DNA of 64,000 bases from Coptis chinensis. Lineage: Eukaryota; Streptophyta; Magnoliopsida; Ranunculales; Ranunculaceae. The stretch's first letter is position 1, and every line of letters begins with the position of its first letter. The notes beneath the pieces were generated by a model. It searched no databases, was not told where the DNA came from, and was given only the letters and a program-made list of their open reading frames with translations. Positions 34,823 through 46,654 of this stretch are shown piece by piece. The stretch is from the NCBI GenBank assembly GCA_015680905.1, contig CM027380.1, positions 54,763,001 through 54,827,000 on the forward strand. Reading direction: 5' to 3'. The translations under genes and the position numbers were made by a program.

Positions 34823-36287
34823 TGATAAGAGCCCAAAACTGTAGTTTTAACCCCTTAACAATAATACTTTTAGACCAATTATACGAGTAATAAATAAGAG
34901 TTAATGCTGATTATGTGCTTTTATGTATTTTAGGCATTGAAATCAATTATGTGCATAAATGTATCACTTTTGCGAGATAAAGGAGCAAGGGTTGGTTGCT
35001 AAGAAGTTCTGTGATTAAAGGCCAAGATTGAAGAGAAAAACCTCTTTAACGCCCAATCAAAGCTGAAAAGTCAAAGTCAACGCGGGCAGAAACAACTCAC
35101 AAAAGTCAGCAGAACTTTCGAAGACCATATCTTTGGACTCACACCTCAGAATTGGGCCTACCTTTTGTCAAAACGACCATCTTAGAAAGAGCTTTTCAAT
35201 GGTTCAAACCTCAACCCAATCAGAGGAGCAAAAGTGGACAAAACATTTGTTGAAGTCAAATCTAACTGAAAAGACCTCTGTAGACTAAAGAAATTGGGTT
35301 TTGGGCTCGATTTTCCGGCCCAAAATATGGCTCCAGGCCCATGCACAAAATTGGGGATCTCTTTCTCTTCTTGAAAGGAGGAAAAGAGACAGACTCATAA
35401 GCTAGACCTAGATTAGAAAATAAATTAGCTTAGCCTCTATTGATTAATTTTATTACCTTGTTTTTAATTTAGTTGTTGAATCAATACTCTTTTATTTCAT
35501 TAGATCAATAAAGTTAGTTTGTTACTCATAATCTAGTTTTAATTATTAAATCACTTAGATCTAATTTCAATTATTTAGATATTAATCATTTCTTAGTTGT
35601 TAATTTAGTTTTGAATTATTGATTAGATCAATATAGTAAATTTATAATTTTTATATCATGTCTTGCTTAAATTCATATAGAAATGATAGTTTAATGACTC
35701 AAGGCTAAAACCTCCATTAGAGGGGTTTAATGAAGCCTTAATGAAAACTTGATTTTGTTAGCTTAGAAATCGTCGTGATAATCTATTCAATTTTAGAAAG
35801 TAATTAGTTCACCATGAGAATGGGTTTGATTGCTTCACATGCTAGTTATTATTTGATAGAGATTGTCATGAATAATTAGGGATTAGAAATACCAGTTTGT
35901 TATGCGAAAGCATTGAAATTTAGATTACGACATTTCTTTGTTAGTTGATTAAGTCGAATCAAGGTGGAATCGAATTCTCCTAATTCATTCTCTATTGTCA
36001 AGTTAGTATTTGAATTCCGTCATTTCGTTATTCGCATATTGATTAGTAGTTTCCTATCATAGTATAATTCCATCGTTACTCTCATTAACTTTGGTAGACT
36101 GATAATCGTAGTTAACTTAGAATTCTAAAGAACTAGGAGTGGAATGGATCTTCTATTCCAACTATATTGCAATAACATCGAGAGTAGAAAACTTTGAAAA
36201 TATTAAGAGTGAATTTAGTTTTAGTTTTACTTGCATTTGAGTCTCGTTACTTATGCATAGGTAAAACTATCGTTTTACCATTTATCA
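34823..36287 (+). repeat. 5' LTR of the Athila-type element
   Basis: 1465 bp, with TGATAA/TTATCA inverted ends. It is collinear with 49379-50844 along its whole length. GCTGC precedes it. Confidence 0.95.
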
Positions 36288-36289
36288 AA

Positions 36290-36301
36290 TGGCGCCGCTA
36301 C
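36290..36301 (+). other. Primer-binding site (Asp-tRNA type)
   Basis: TGGCGCCGCTACC lies two bases after the LTR. TGGCGCCG is complementary to the 3' end of plant Asp tRNA, the usual primer of Athila elements. Confidence 0.85.
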
Positions 36302-36974
36302 CATCTTAGTTCTGTTTAGAATTGTTTTCATTAGTATTGTTAGTTTTCCCAAAGTCCCATTAAACCCACCCACCCTTGTTTGCTTCTAACAGTGATTGTT
36401 TGGTTCAGAAACTAAAAAAATTTCAAAGAAACAAAGCGAAGCGGCCAGCGCCATACAAGGCTAACTTCGAAATTTCTAGCAGCAAGCGTGGCGCTGGAAC
36501 TCGAATTGGACTTGAGCGACCCGCGACATACCAAAGCAAAGTTCGAGCGCCCCCCGTCTGAAGCGCCTGGAACTTGAGTTGGACTTGAGCGCGACCCCGC
36601 CCTCTTTTGAACCGCCCGATTTTCACCGGTTAGTACAAACTTCCATTACGTCAAGTTATTTAGTGTTTCTAACTTGTTAAACACACTGAGCTCGCGTATA
36701 CAAGACGCTATTCATAAGCGAAGCAAGGAGGCATTCATGTACTTCTTTCTTCCACTCCTCGTATCTCCTGTTAGAGGTTTATACTAGCATATCAGGATTG
36801 TTTTGCGTTTATCGTGTTTAGTTAAGATTGGTCTTAGCCTTGCATGAGATTAAGATTAGGTAGAAGAAAAATGCCTAACGTAATCAAACGTCAATGTCAA
36901 CAAACATGCCTATCTAGTATACCACCACTACACCTCTAGCTAGTATACCACACACCACACCTGAAATAATGGAT
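36302..36974 (+). other. Leader of the Athila-type element with GC-rich module
   Basis: Untranslated leader between PBS and gag. Bases 36430-36600 are far more GC-rich than their surroundings. They hold GAGCGACCCGCG and GAGCGCGACCCCGC modules that recur at 46445-46580 near a 3' ORF. The open frames here on both strands look like consequences of the GC-rich composition. Confidence 0.55.
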
Positions 36975-38165
36975 GAATAAAGAGAGTCTCCTCTCTCTGA
37001 CTTTTATAATGCCTTGAACGATAGCCCAAAATCTTGCATCGTTCTTGTAGACCCAGTGGGGGATTTCCAAATCCCCCCAAATATATTTAATTTATTACCC
37101 GTTTTTCATGGGTCCCCCCTTATCAGCACATGCGTAGGATTGAACAAGTCCTTACCATATTCCATCATCCTACGGTTGGTGCAGAACAAATTAAACTGAG
37201 GGTGTTTCCTTTCACCCTAGCCGACAAGGCAGCATCTTGGTTAACTGCCTAAGCGCCTAATTCTGTGGACTCATGGGCCAAACTTGTTCAACTATTTATG
37301 GAACATTTTTATCCACCACTGAAGACAGATGAAATGATTTCCAAGATTCATTTTTTTCGACAGAATCCTCATGAATCCTTTTCAGAGGCTTGGAATCGTT
37401 TCACTGACCTTCTTATAGAGTGTCCACATCATAACCTTGTGAAAGACACGTTAGTTCGTGCCTTTTTCAAGGGACTGTTACACCACCATAAATAGGTGCT
37501 TGACATAATGAATGGGGGTAGTTTCCTAAGTAAGGGAGCCTCAGAGGCTTATAAATTTTTAGAAGATCAAATAAAGCGTAATAATGACTAGGGGTAGTGA
37601 CGATATCTCCCGCTCTACTAGTTCTTCTACAACAGTTAAGGCCGCCGGTATGTTTGAGATTAAACCTGATCCTGAACTAAAAACTTTAATCGAATCTCTC
37701 ACTAAAAAGTTAAAAGCTATTTATGTTCAACAAAAGCCTATCCCCATCATGAATGTCAACTCTAATCCATGTAATTTCTGTTTGAGTCCTGAGCATCCCG
37801 ACTCCTATTGTCCTCTCGCATATGAACAACAAACATCACAACAAGATAATATTTGCTTAATTAATAGCTATCATATTCCTAATGCCCCTTGGAGACAACA
37901 TCCTAACTTTAGTTGGAGAAATAATCAACAAGTTACACCTCCAGGGTTTAATAATCAAAATGTTAGGCCAGCAAACAATTACAACCAAGCTCCACCACGA
38001 CAAGGACAAGGACAAGGTCAAGGTAATTATAATAATTATAACAATAATAATTATAATGCTAATAGAGGTATCGTTCCGGTTAATCATAACTATCACAACC
38101 CACCTATTAATAATCAACATGACATGGTTCCTGTCACACAACCTGTAACAAACACTCCTCCATAA
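36975..38165 (+). pseudogene. Athila-type gag, frameshifted
   Basis: Encodes the capsid-nucleocapsid protein. The N-terminal part carries VGDFQIPPNIFNLLPVFHG; the capsid core has QIKLRVFPFTLADKAASW, then FRQNPHESFSEAWNRFTDLL and ECPHH, a hallmark of Athila gag. A knuckle follows as CNFCLSPEHPDSYC, and then an Asn/Gln-rich tail with GQGQGQGN. Frames change near 37130. A stop interrupts the core after LTA near 37250, and another follows HHHK at 37493. Base use is uniform with the rest of the element. Confidence 0.85.
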
Positions 38166-38209
38166 CCAGATCATTTTGACGCCTTTATGCAATCCTAACA
38201 ACAGATTTT

Positions 38210-39362
38210 ACAAGCCATCCAATTTTCCTTACAGCAGTTAGCACAAGAGAAAGTACAACCCAAAGGTGTGTTTCCAGGTCAAGCGATACCTAATCCTAAA
38301 ATAACAAACACAGCCTTTGAGGTAAACGATAATACTAGTATGGACAATGCAAAAGTAGGTGAGCTAAATGCCATCACCACTCTCCATTCTGGCAGAGTGG
38401 TTGATAACGCCATAACTATGCCTATAGTTACCCTACCAGTAGTCCCTACACCAGATATTGAACTAGATACCGAAATAGAAACTGAATATCCTACCCTTGT
38501 AGAGGTACCAGTTAAACCACAACCTAAGAAACAGAAAGACAAGGTTAGACATCCTGTTGATTCATACACTAAATAAAGAGAGAAACCACCGTTTCCCCAA
38601 AGATTAGCAATGTTAAACAAGGATATGAATTTCGATGAGATTAGGGAAGTTTTCAAAAATCTAACGATAAACCTACCCTTTCTTGAAGCAATTAAAAAGT
38701 TACCCCACCATGCTAAGTTTCTTAAAGAGTTGTGCACTACTAGGCGTAAGACAAATATTTCTAAAGACGCATTTTTAACCGAACAATTTCCAACTTTATC
38801 ATAACATAATGGAATTATTAAGTACAAGGACCCTGGTCATCCTACTATACAATGCACCTTAGGAGATTCTCATATGACGACCGCATTATTAGACCTGGGG
38901 ACAAGTGTTAACTTACTCCTGTATTATCCATACAAACAAATAGGTCTACAGGAGATGCAACCTACTAAAATGACGTTGCAATTAACGGATCGGTCTATTA
39001 AGTATCCTAAGGGTATGGTTGAAAACGTGCTTGTTAAGGTTCAGGATTTCTACTATCCTGCTGATTTTGTTATCCTCGATACGGAAGTCGTTAACGACTC
39101 TGTTCCGATCATCTTAGGGCGTCCCTTCTTGGCGACTACCAACGCGCTTATAAATTGTGGCAATGGTTCGATGTCCTTGTCTTTTGGCCATCTTTCTGTT
39201 GAGGTAAATGTTTTTAAAATGATGAAACAGTTACCAGATTCATCTGTAGATCGGGAAGTTAGCATGATCGAGAGCTTAGCTCAAGACTATTTTAATAACA
39301 CATTTCCCGAAAACCAGATGAATAATATCCTTTTTTTTTGGAAGTTCAGATTTCGCCGATGA
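38210..39362 (+). pseudogene. Athila-type aspartic protease region
   Basis: One reading frame broken by stops at 38574 and 38802. After a linker rich in Pro and Glu, the retropepsin-like domain reads TALLDLGTSVNLLLYYPYKQ, with DLG where cellular enzymes have DTG/DSG; DLG is normal for this lineage. It continues LADRS-like (LTDRSIKYPKGMVENVLVKV) and ILGRPFLATTNAL. It would process the gag-pol polyprotein. The domain itself, 38874-39362, is open. Confidence 0.8.
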
Positions 39363-39419
39363 CTCCTACTTAGAGAAAGTCAACACCATCTTCAAGTCTA
39401 CACCTATCGTAGACCCTTT

Positions 39420-40545
39420 TGTTGGTCCATCTACTAAGTTTGAAGACTTGCTGCCTAAGCAAGTTTTCACTACTCTAGATGAGGACCCTCAAGAAGCATT
39501 TATCGACATTCCTTCCACCCCCGGTGCTTAAACCGCTTCCTTCAAAGTTAAAGTATATTCAACTTGATCCGGATGGTAGTCATCCGATAATTATATCTTC
39601 TCTATTATCTAAGGATGAAGAGGCACGTTTGGTTAGGGTGATTAGGGAACATCTTTTGCAATTGGCTGGTCCCTAGCCGACATTAAGGGAATTGACCCTA
39701 ATGTTTGCACTCATCGTATCCATTTGGAGGATAACGCAAAGACTTCTCACGAACCTCAGCATCGCTTGAACCCTGCCATGAAAGAGTTGGTCAGGGAAGA
39801 AGTCTTACGGTTACTCGATGCAGGTATCATATACCCAATCTCTGATAACGAATGGGTAAGTCCCATTCATGTAGTCCCTAAGAAATCAGGGATTACCATG
39901 GTACATAATGCCGAGGGTGAATATGTTTCCACGCATGGTCCTATGAAATGGAGAATCTGTATCGATTACAGACGTTTAAATGCCATGACACGAAAGGATC
40001 ATTTTCCTTTACCCTTTATCGATCAAATGCTTGAATGTCTAGCTGGTTATGTTTTTTATTATTTTTGGATGGCTACTCTGGCTATTTTCAAATTATTATT
40101 GATATTGATGACCAAGAAAAGACAACCTTCATATATCTTTTTGGAACATATGCCTATAAACGAATGCCTTCTGGCCTTTGTAACGCTCCTGGTACCTTCC
40201 AGCGGTGTATGCTTCATATATTTAGTGACATGGTAGAACGCTTCATGGAAGTTTTCATGGATGATTTTTCTATCTATGGAGACTCTTTCACTGACTGCCT
40301 GTCTAACCTGTCTAAGGTTTTGACACGGTGTGAGGAGAAGAGTATGATTTTAAATTGGGAAAAATGTCATTCCATGGTGAAAAAGGGAATTGTCATAAGT
40401 CACATTGTATCTAGTGATGGCATCGAAGTAGATAAGGCCAAACTAGATAAGATAGCATCTCTACCCATACCACGGACTGTCCGTGATATTAGAACATTTC
40501 TAGGTCATGTAGATTTTTATAGGCGTTTTATCAAAGATTTTTAAA
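39420..40545 (+). pseudogene. Athila-type reverse transcriptase, frameshifted
   Basis: The linker LPPPVLKPLPSKLKYI precedes the RT fingers (EVLRLLDAGIIYPISDNEWV, then WRICIDYRRLNAMTRKDHFP). The frame then shifts near 40050, and the palm continues with GTYAYKRMPSGLCNAPGTFQ and the catalytic box EVFMDDFSIYG (MDD). The thumb ends FLGHVDFYRRFIKDF. A second shift lies near 39680. Catalytic Asp residues are present, but the breaks prevent one protein. RT would copy the RNA inside the particle. Confidence 0.9.
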
Positions 40546-42340
40546 AAATAGCTAGGCCTTTGACTAATTTTCTTTTAAAGGATGCCATCTTTGATTTTAA
40601 TTATAACTGTAAACAGGCTTTTGAAACTTTAAAAGTCGCCTTAACATTTGCACCCATTATACAGCCTCCCGATTGGTCTAAACCTTTCGAACTCATGTGT
40701 GATGCTAGTGATTATCTTTGTTGGTCTTTGTCTTGGGGACGAAACTAGATAATAAGTCCACTATCATTTATTATGCTAGTAAAACTTTAAACAATGCTCA
40801 ACGGAATTATACTGTAGGAACCGTTATTTCAGAATGAATATTTCTACAAACCGCGAAAACCCACGCGCAGCGGAATTAATGGGGTTCACAGTTTTGGATA
40901 GAAAACATACCTGTAGATCCGGCTAATCTAACTCTGAGAATCCAATAGCATGAATCCGAATCAACAATCAACCCCTTGATCTTCTGTTGTATTCCTTTCA
41001 ATAGATTGGACGTTGTGTGGGCAACGATCTACCAACCCCCTTCTTTCTCACAAAGCTAGATCCAATTTTGGATCTATCTTTCATTGCCTCTCTTTTCAAT
41101 CTAGAGTGAATAGTGATTTTGACCAAGAGAAAAAAGATTATATTTATAGGCTACAACAGAGACCATGAGGAGAAATTAGGGTTGGCCTCCTGACGGGCTT
41201 GGGCTTCCGATGTTCACCCAAAACACACAACCTAAGTCCGTTAACAAATGACTTATTCCACTAAAGGCCATTGTTGCACTACCACCCTAATCCTAAATTA
41301 TGTGTCAGTGTTTATGGGCTCCATATTATATGCTCATTGATCTCCCCGTGTTTAAGATATCGAATGTCTGTCGATTAAGTCAAGTTACTGACAACTACAT
41401 TAATCAACTTCATATGTCCTTGAGTAGTACCACTCAACCTCATTGTCATGTCAGAATAAATCTATCTGCAGGGTTTACATGACAATCTTTTTGAGCTCCT
41501 CAAGGGGACATCATCAACCCGACTTCTTGCGGGTCACAGATTCCTTCTATAATCAACAACACACCTTACATACAATGTCATTACCTAATCCATCGAGTTT
41601 GTTGATTCATAAATGAATCTTACTCATTGATGATTTAAAGCAATGTACAATACACGTAAGTGCCCGTTATTATATCCGGATTAAGAGGACAAGTATCCAT
41701 AATAACAGAGGCGTTTGTTCTCTTATATAGTCAGTATAAAGAGAAACAACCTCACTTGGTCCTGTTCAATACACACAAAGTGTACTAGTGTAATCCTATA
41801 GTCAAAATAGACTAATACCAGATTATACTACAACCGTACCAATGGTTTGTCCAAATCCATCTAGGTTGTGAACGATTACTTAGACTTTATAAGGTACTAA
41901 TGATATGATCTTCTATATGTTCACACCATATCATCTACAACATAAAGTATTAGACACATGCATATAACTAATAACATATATAATATACATAACTTTTGCC
42001 CATATGATTCTCATTCAAAATATAAAGAATTAGAGTTAATATAAAAGTAATACTTTTAGTATATAACCCTATCATATATAACTACTGAAAAAGAATTATT
42101 AGCTGTCGTTTATGCTTTAGATAAGTTTCGTCCTTATTTGGTTGGTTCTAAAACGTTAGTTTACAAGGACCATGCAGCCCTTAGGTACCTTCTCGCAAAG
42201 AAAGATGCTAAGCAGAGATTAATCTGATGGATTCTTCTCCTGCAAGAGTTCACATTAGAAATAAAGGACAAAAGAGGGGTCGAAAATGTAGTTGCCGACC
42301 ACTTATCTAGACTAACAAATGACGATGAAAGTGATTCTGA
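40546..42340 (+). pseudogene. Athila-type RNase H, split by a solo LTR
   Basis: Starts after a stop at 40543 with FELMCDASDY and continues through YYASKTLNNAQRNYT, ending at 40812. After the inserted LTR, the domain resumes at 42080 with [16 protein letters not shown], then [12 protein letters not shown] and a C-terminal VVADHLSRL. RNase H removes RNA from the RNA-DNA hybrid. Further breaks are a frame change near 40735 and a stop near 42225. The exact rejoining supports the insertion ends given for 40813-42074. Confidence 0.85.
40813..42074 (-). mobile_element. Copia-like solo LTR nested in the Athila element
   Basis: 1262 bp. In plus orientation it runs from TGTAGGAACCGTTATTTC to AACCCTATCA; on the minus strand it starts TGATAGGGTTATATAC. 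The flanks are TATAC (40808-40812) and TATAT (42075-42079), a 5-bp duplication with one change. No coding sequence or PBS is visible. The length and the AT-rich start fit Copia LTRs, though the lineage is inference. It is younger than the Athila insertion. Confidence 0.8.
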
Positions 42341-43687
42341 GTCCATACCGGACTCTTTTCCTGATGAGCATCTGTATGCTATTTTCCCTGCACCATGGTA
42401 TGCTGACATTGTGAATTATTTAGCGTCTGATATTCTTCCTGATGATTGGTCAAGAAATGAACGTAAGAAGTTCTTGGCTAGAGTTAAGCTATACTACTGG
42501 GATGAGCTCTACCTTTTTAAGTATTGTGCGGATCAGATTATTCGTCGTTGTATTCTTCAGTGGGAATATAATAAGGTTCTATCATTCTGCCATGACAAAG
42601 AGTGTGGTGGCCATTTTAGTGGTATGAAAACAGCTACTAAAATTATTCAATGTGGGTTTTATTGGCCTACTCTTTTTAAAGATGCCCAAGTGCATTGCAA
42701 GACGTGTGTTCGTTGCCAACAACTTGGGCGAATCACGAAGCGTAATATGATGCCATTAAATCTAATCATGGTGGTAGAAGTTTTTGATGTATGGGGCATT
42801 GATTTCATGGATACTTTTCCTATTTCCCACGGGTTCATTTCTATTCTAGTTGTCATGGACTACATGTCTAAATGGATAGAGGCCATGGCTTGCCGTAGCA
42901 ATGACCATAAGACAGTTGTGTATTTTGTTAAGGAATACATTTTTTGTCGATTTGGCATTTCTAAAGCCATCATTAGTGATGGTGGAACACATTTTGCAAC
43001 AGAGTTGTTGCATCTCTAGTGAAAAAGTATGGAGTTACACATAAGGTAGCAACTCCGTATCATCCATAAACTAGCGGACAAGTAGAAGTTTCTAACAAGG
43101 AAATCAAAAAAGTCTTAGAAACAACTGTAAATCCTGATAGGAAAGATTGGTCTAAGCGTCTAACTGATACCTTATGGGCATATAAGACTGCTTTTAAAAC
43201 TCCTATAGGTATGTCTCCCTTTAGACTTGTATTTAGAAAACCTTGTCATTTGCCCGTTGAATTAGAGCACCGTGCTATGTGGGCTATAAAAAGCCTTAAC
43301 TTTAATTTTGATGAGGTGGGTGTCAAACGCAAGTTGCAATTGAATGAGCTTGAAGAAATCCATAGCAATTCTTATGATCTCGCGAAGGATTATAAAGTTA
43401 ACTTGAAACGTGTTCATGATAAGAAAATTTTGCACAAAGAGTTTGTGGTAGGTCAAAAGGTCTTGCTTTACAACTCCCATCTACATACTTTTCCAGGGAA
43501 ATTAAAAACCCGTTGGTCTGGTCCTTTTCTGGTTACTGAAGTCACCCCTTACGGGAAAATCACCTTGGTAAATCCCAAGGACAACAGTACCTTTCAAGTC
43601 AATGGCCAACGGTTAAAACATTTTCACGAGCTAATGTCCCCTGATGTGGAGGAAGTCCTTTTACAGGACCCTGTCTATAAGGACTAA
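42341..43687 (+). pseudogene. Athila-type integrase, frameshifted
   Basis: The zinc-binding part reads CHDKECGGHFSG, then CKTCVRCQQLG. The catalytic core has WGIDFMDTFP (first Asp), IISDGGTHFA (second Asp), a frame change near 43010, then [13 protein letters not shown] with the Glu. A stop replaces Gln in PYHP*TSG near 43066. The C-terminal part has [19 protein letters not shown], a chromodomain-free end. It would insert the cDNA into the genome. It ends at 43687 with a stop. Confidence 0.88.
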
Positions 43688-43689
43688 CC

Positions 43690-44716
43690 TTTGTTGCTTG
43701 GTGTACTTCATTTCACTTCCATATATTGATAAGTGCACCATTCAGGTAACTGGGCCCTCCCTATGGAGTGTGTGGCTATAAGTACCAGATCCTAAGTCCA
43801 CATTTAACATAATTCATGTTTTCCACTCTTGCATATTTTGTCGGTTTTTGAGTCATGTTCCTCTATGGTGTGAATTATGTCTTTATTGCTTTTCGTTTTT
43901 CTTATATTAAATCTTATTCAATAAAAAAAAAAAAAAAAATCAAAATCATAAAAATAGTAATCTAGTAAGTCTAGGGAATCTGACTTTAAAAGACCCACGT
44001 TCAAAACAAATTTTCTAAACTCTGTTGTCTAAAATTTGTTTGGGGGGTGGGGTGTCGGTCTTTCCATCTGTGATTGCTAAACTTTCCATTTGTGTTGCTT
44101 GTGTCATTTAATCGTACTTTGATTCGGGTTGACATTATCTATGAATTTAGATTTTATTCGATCGTATAACTTACATCACGCATGCACTTCGAGGTGTTTT
44201 CTATCTTTTTATATGTCACCTATGGTTAGAGGAGCATGTTTTATGGATCATTGGATTGGAAATTCTCTCCTAATTGTTTCCATATCTCATTCGCAAAAAT
44301 CGAACAGCTAACAAATTGGCAATTTTAATTTGAAGTTGTGCAAAAAAATCGGAAAATTTCAGAAATCGAATTGGGCTTAGGCCCAAATACCGCACGCACG
44401 TGCGCGGCATGTGCGTCTCATTCCTCACAACAAAAACAGATCGCGAGTTTTTGTTTCCAATTCCGCCATTACCAAATTTTAAACCCTAAAAAAAAAAAAA
44501 AAAAAACCACCACGCTAAAAGTTTTAACCCACTCCAAAACTTCTCCACAACATTTCCACCACCATTTCCAACCTTTTGAACCACCAAAACATAAAATATT
44601 CCAAAAAAATTCGAACCACCACCGCCACCACCGCGCCAACTCCTAAAGTTTTAGTGAGTTTGCTTCAAACTCGTTCCCTACATTGTCTTCATCCCACAAA
44701 TCGTTTCAAAACTTCA
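43690..44716 (+). other. Spacer between integrase and 3' ORFs of the Athila-type element
   Basis: Contains poly(A) tracts near 43923 and 44487 and no recognisable domain. A GGGGGGTGGGG tract near 44041 resembles a second internal polypurine site. This is only a resemblance. Confidence 0.4.
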
Positions 44717-45863
44717 ATGGCGCAAAGATGGAGAATTTTGCCGGAACAAGCTTTTACTGTTGCTCGCTTTACGCCATTTTTTTGCGAGATGATTAGGAGA
44801 AATTGGAATAGGTTGTGGTATTCGACAGATGATTTCTACCACTACAATTCTATAAGAAGAAGGAGTTGGAGGGTCAGAAATTTTTGTGAAGGTGGCTAGG
44901 ACGAGGAGAGAAGTTTCTAGAGAGTTGTTGGCTGATATTTTAGGCATTACGCCTGAACGCCACCTTGAAGCCACCTTGCAGGAATCCCAGTATACTGGAG
45001 TTCCTGCATTGATGAAAGACACTGTCATGGAGGTTCAATACAATCCGAATTCTCATTGTGTTCGACAATCATCTCTGTGAACCAACCAGCTGACTGTAGC
45101 TCAATGGATTGGTAAGAACGTTATCGGGAAGTAGAAAGTCAGCGACATCGGTCTGACATGTCTACACGTTCCCTGGATATTGGAGGAGAAGAGGTATAAA
45201 TTATGCATCCTCGAGTTTATTTTAAATATGATTAGAAGAGTTGGAAAGAGTATTGTGCCCTTCCCGATATTGATCACTAAGATCATGATGTCTTTTAGAG
45301 CTGTTACAAAATCTGTTCGTATTATGATAAAATTGCATTCAAATGCAATTATTTATACGGAGTGTATCCAAAAGACTTGGAAGTTGTCGGAGGATAGGGT
45401 GGTTGATTCGGATAAGGAAATGGAGGATATGGCATGTTTGGATGAAAATGCCATGGAGAGGTGTACTTCCGATTTAGAACGCATGTCAGTGCTGCATAGT
45501 GGCTTGCGTTGCATTTATGGTATTTGTGAAGATTTACGGGCTAGGCAGATTATAATTCGAAATAAACAAAAGAACCTTTAGACGAGTTATGAACAGCTCA
45601 ACGATGGTGGGAAGGATCTCCAATATAATATGGAGACTCTCGTCCAGCATCAAGATGCGCATTGGGTGGAAATGAAGGCAGAGATGGAAGCACAACGCCG
45701 ATTCCGAGTAGAGATTCTAGAACGCATGCCACCCATGGGGGGTTCTTCTTCTGAGGAGGTGTCTGTGAGGCATGAGCGTCATCACCGAAGGACGGATGGC
45801 TCGGGCCCATCTTCATCCCAAGCCCAATCTTCATCTCAGGGGCCATCTTCATCTCGTGGGTAG
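44717..45863 (+). pseudogene. Degenerate 3' ORF 1 of the Athila-type element, unknown
   Basis: The reading starts MAQRWRILPEQAFTVARF and changes frame near 44880 into ARTRREVSRELLADILGI. It continues past a stop at 45078 into EEKRYKLCILEFILNMIRR and ends in a coiled-coil-like part and a Ser/Gln-rich tail (GPSSSQAQSSSQ). Athila elements often carry an extra ORF between integrase and 3' LTR, sometimes called env-like. I see no signal peptide or membrane anchor. Function is unknown. Confidence 0.5.
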
Positions 45864-46439
45864 TGGCTTAGGAATTTGTTGTTTCGATATTGTTTTTATT
45901 GTTTTTATTAGTTCGGATATTAAGTATTTGAATTAAGTAGTTAAATTTGAATTCGGTAGTTAATTGTATTTGAATTTTGATTTTTAATTTAATTTGGTTC
46001 TTTTCAAATTATGCGATGATTTTTGCGTTAATTCCACCTTCCCGAATTGTTTGGGGGTGGTTTTATTTCTTTTAGCATGGTTTATATATGATCCACAAGT
46101 TTAGAAGTAATTTTGCGATGATTGTTAGGAATGTTGCCAATATTGGCATGGCTATGATTAGATATTATGGTAGGATGAAATTTCAATGAGTTAGGAAGTT
46201 GTTATTCTAAATTCAATCTAAAAGATATTAGGTTTGTTTTGGAATAAAGAATATGGGTTGTTTCCGGGTTTTTTTTCGGCAAATGCCTTAAATTTTTTGG
46301 CAACTTGTTAATTCGTTTTAGAAACTAAAACCCTATATAAACTTTCTTCATTCTCCGCACAAAACCCACACATCTCACTTTCATCTCTCACCTTAAACCT
46401 CCAATTTTTCCTTTTATTTTTCACTTCACCCTGCTCAGA

Positions 46440-46590
46440 ACACAAGGAGCGTGACCCGCGCCCTCCCAAGACAAATTATGAGTGCGCCTAGCACTGAAAT
46501 GCCTGTTACTCTATTTGCACCTGAGCGCGACCCGCGCCTTGCCAAGGCTAAATTTGAGCGCCACCCGCGCTCTGACCTCCGTAGGCACGA
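46440..46590 (+). repeat. GC-rich module shared with the leader
   Basis: Two or more copies of GAGCG(C)GACCCGCGCC-type sequence, each followed by a CCAAG/GCTAAATTTGAGCG part. The same order occurs at 36514-36563 in the leader. Each copy stands out from the AT-rich element. Confidence 0.6.
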
Positions 46591-46654
46591 AAAATTCCGA
46601 TTTTTTGTGGGTTGTTCTAGGATCGTTTGTAGCTTTTCTAGAGAATAGTTTTGT

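Noticed and set aside
36290-36301. tRNA gene
   Set aside because: Only the short primer-binding complement of a tRNA end is present; no tRNA gene was recognised in the window.
37882-38148. Asn/Ile-rich open frame and its antisense partner
   Set aside because: Shadow frames of the low-complexity gag tail.
44338-44646. His/Lys-rich open frame after integrase
   Set aside because: Composition follows from poly(A) and CCACC repeats in the DNA; no domain.
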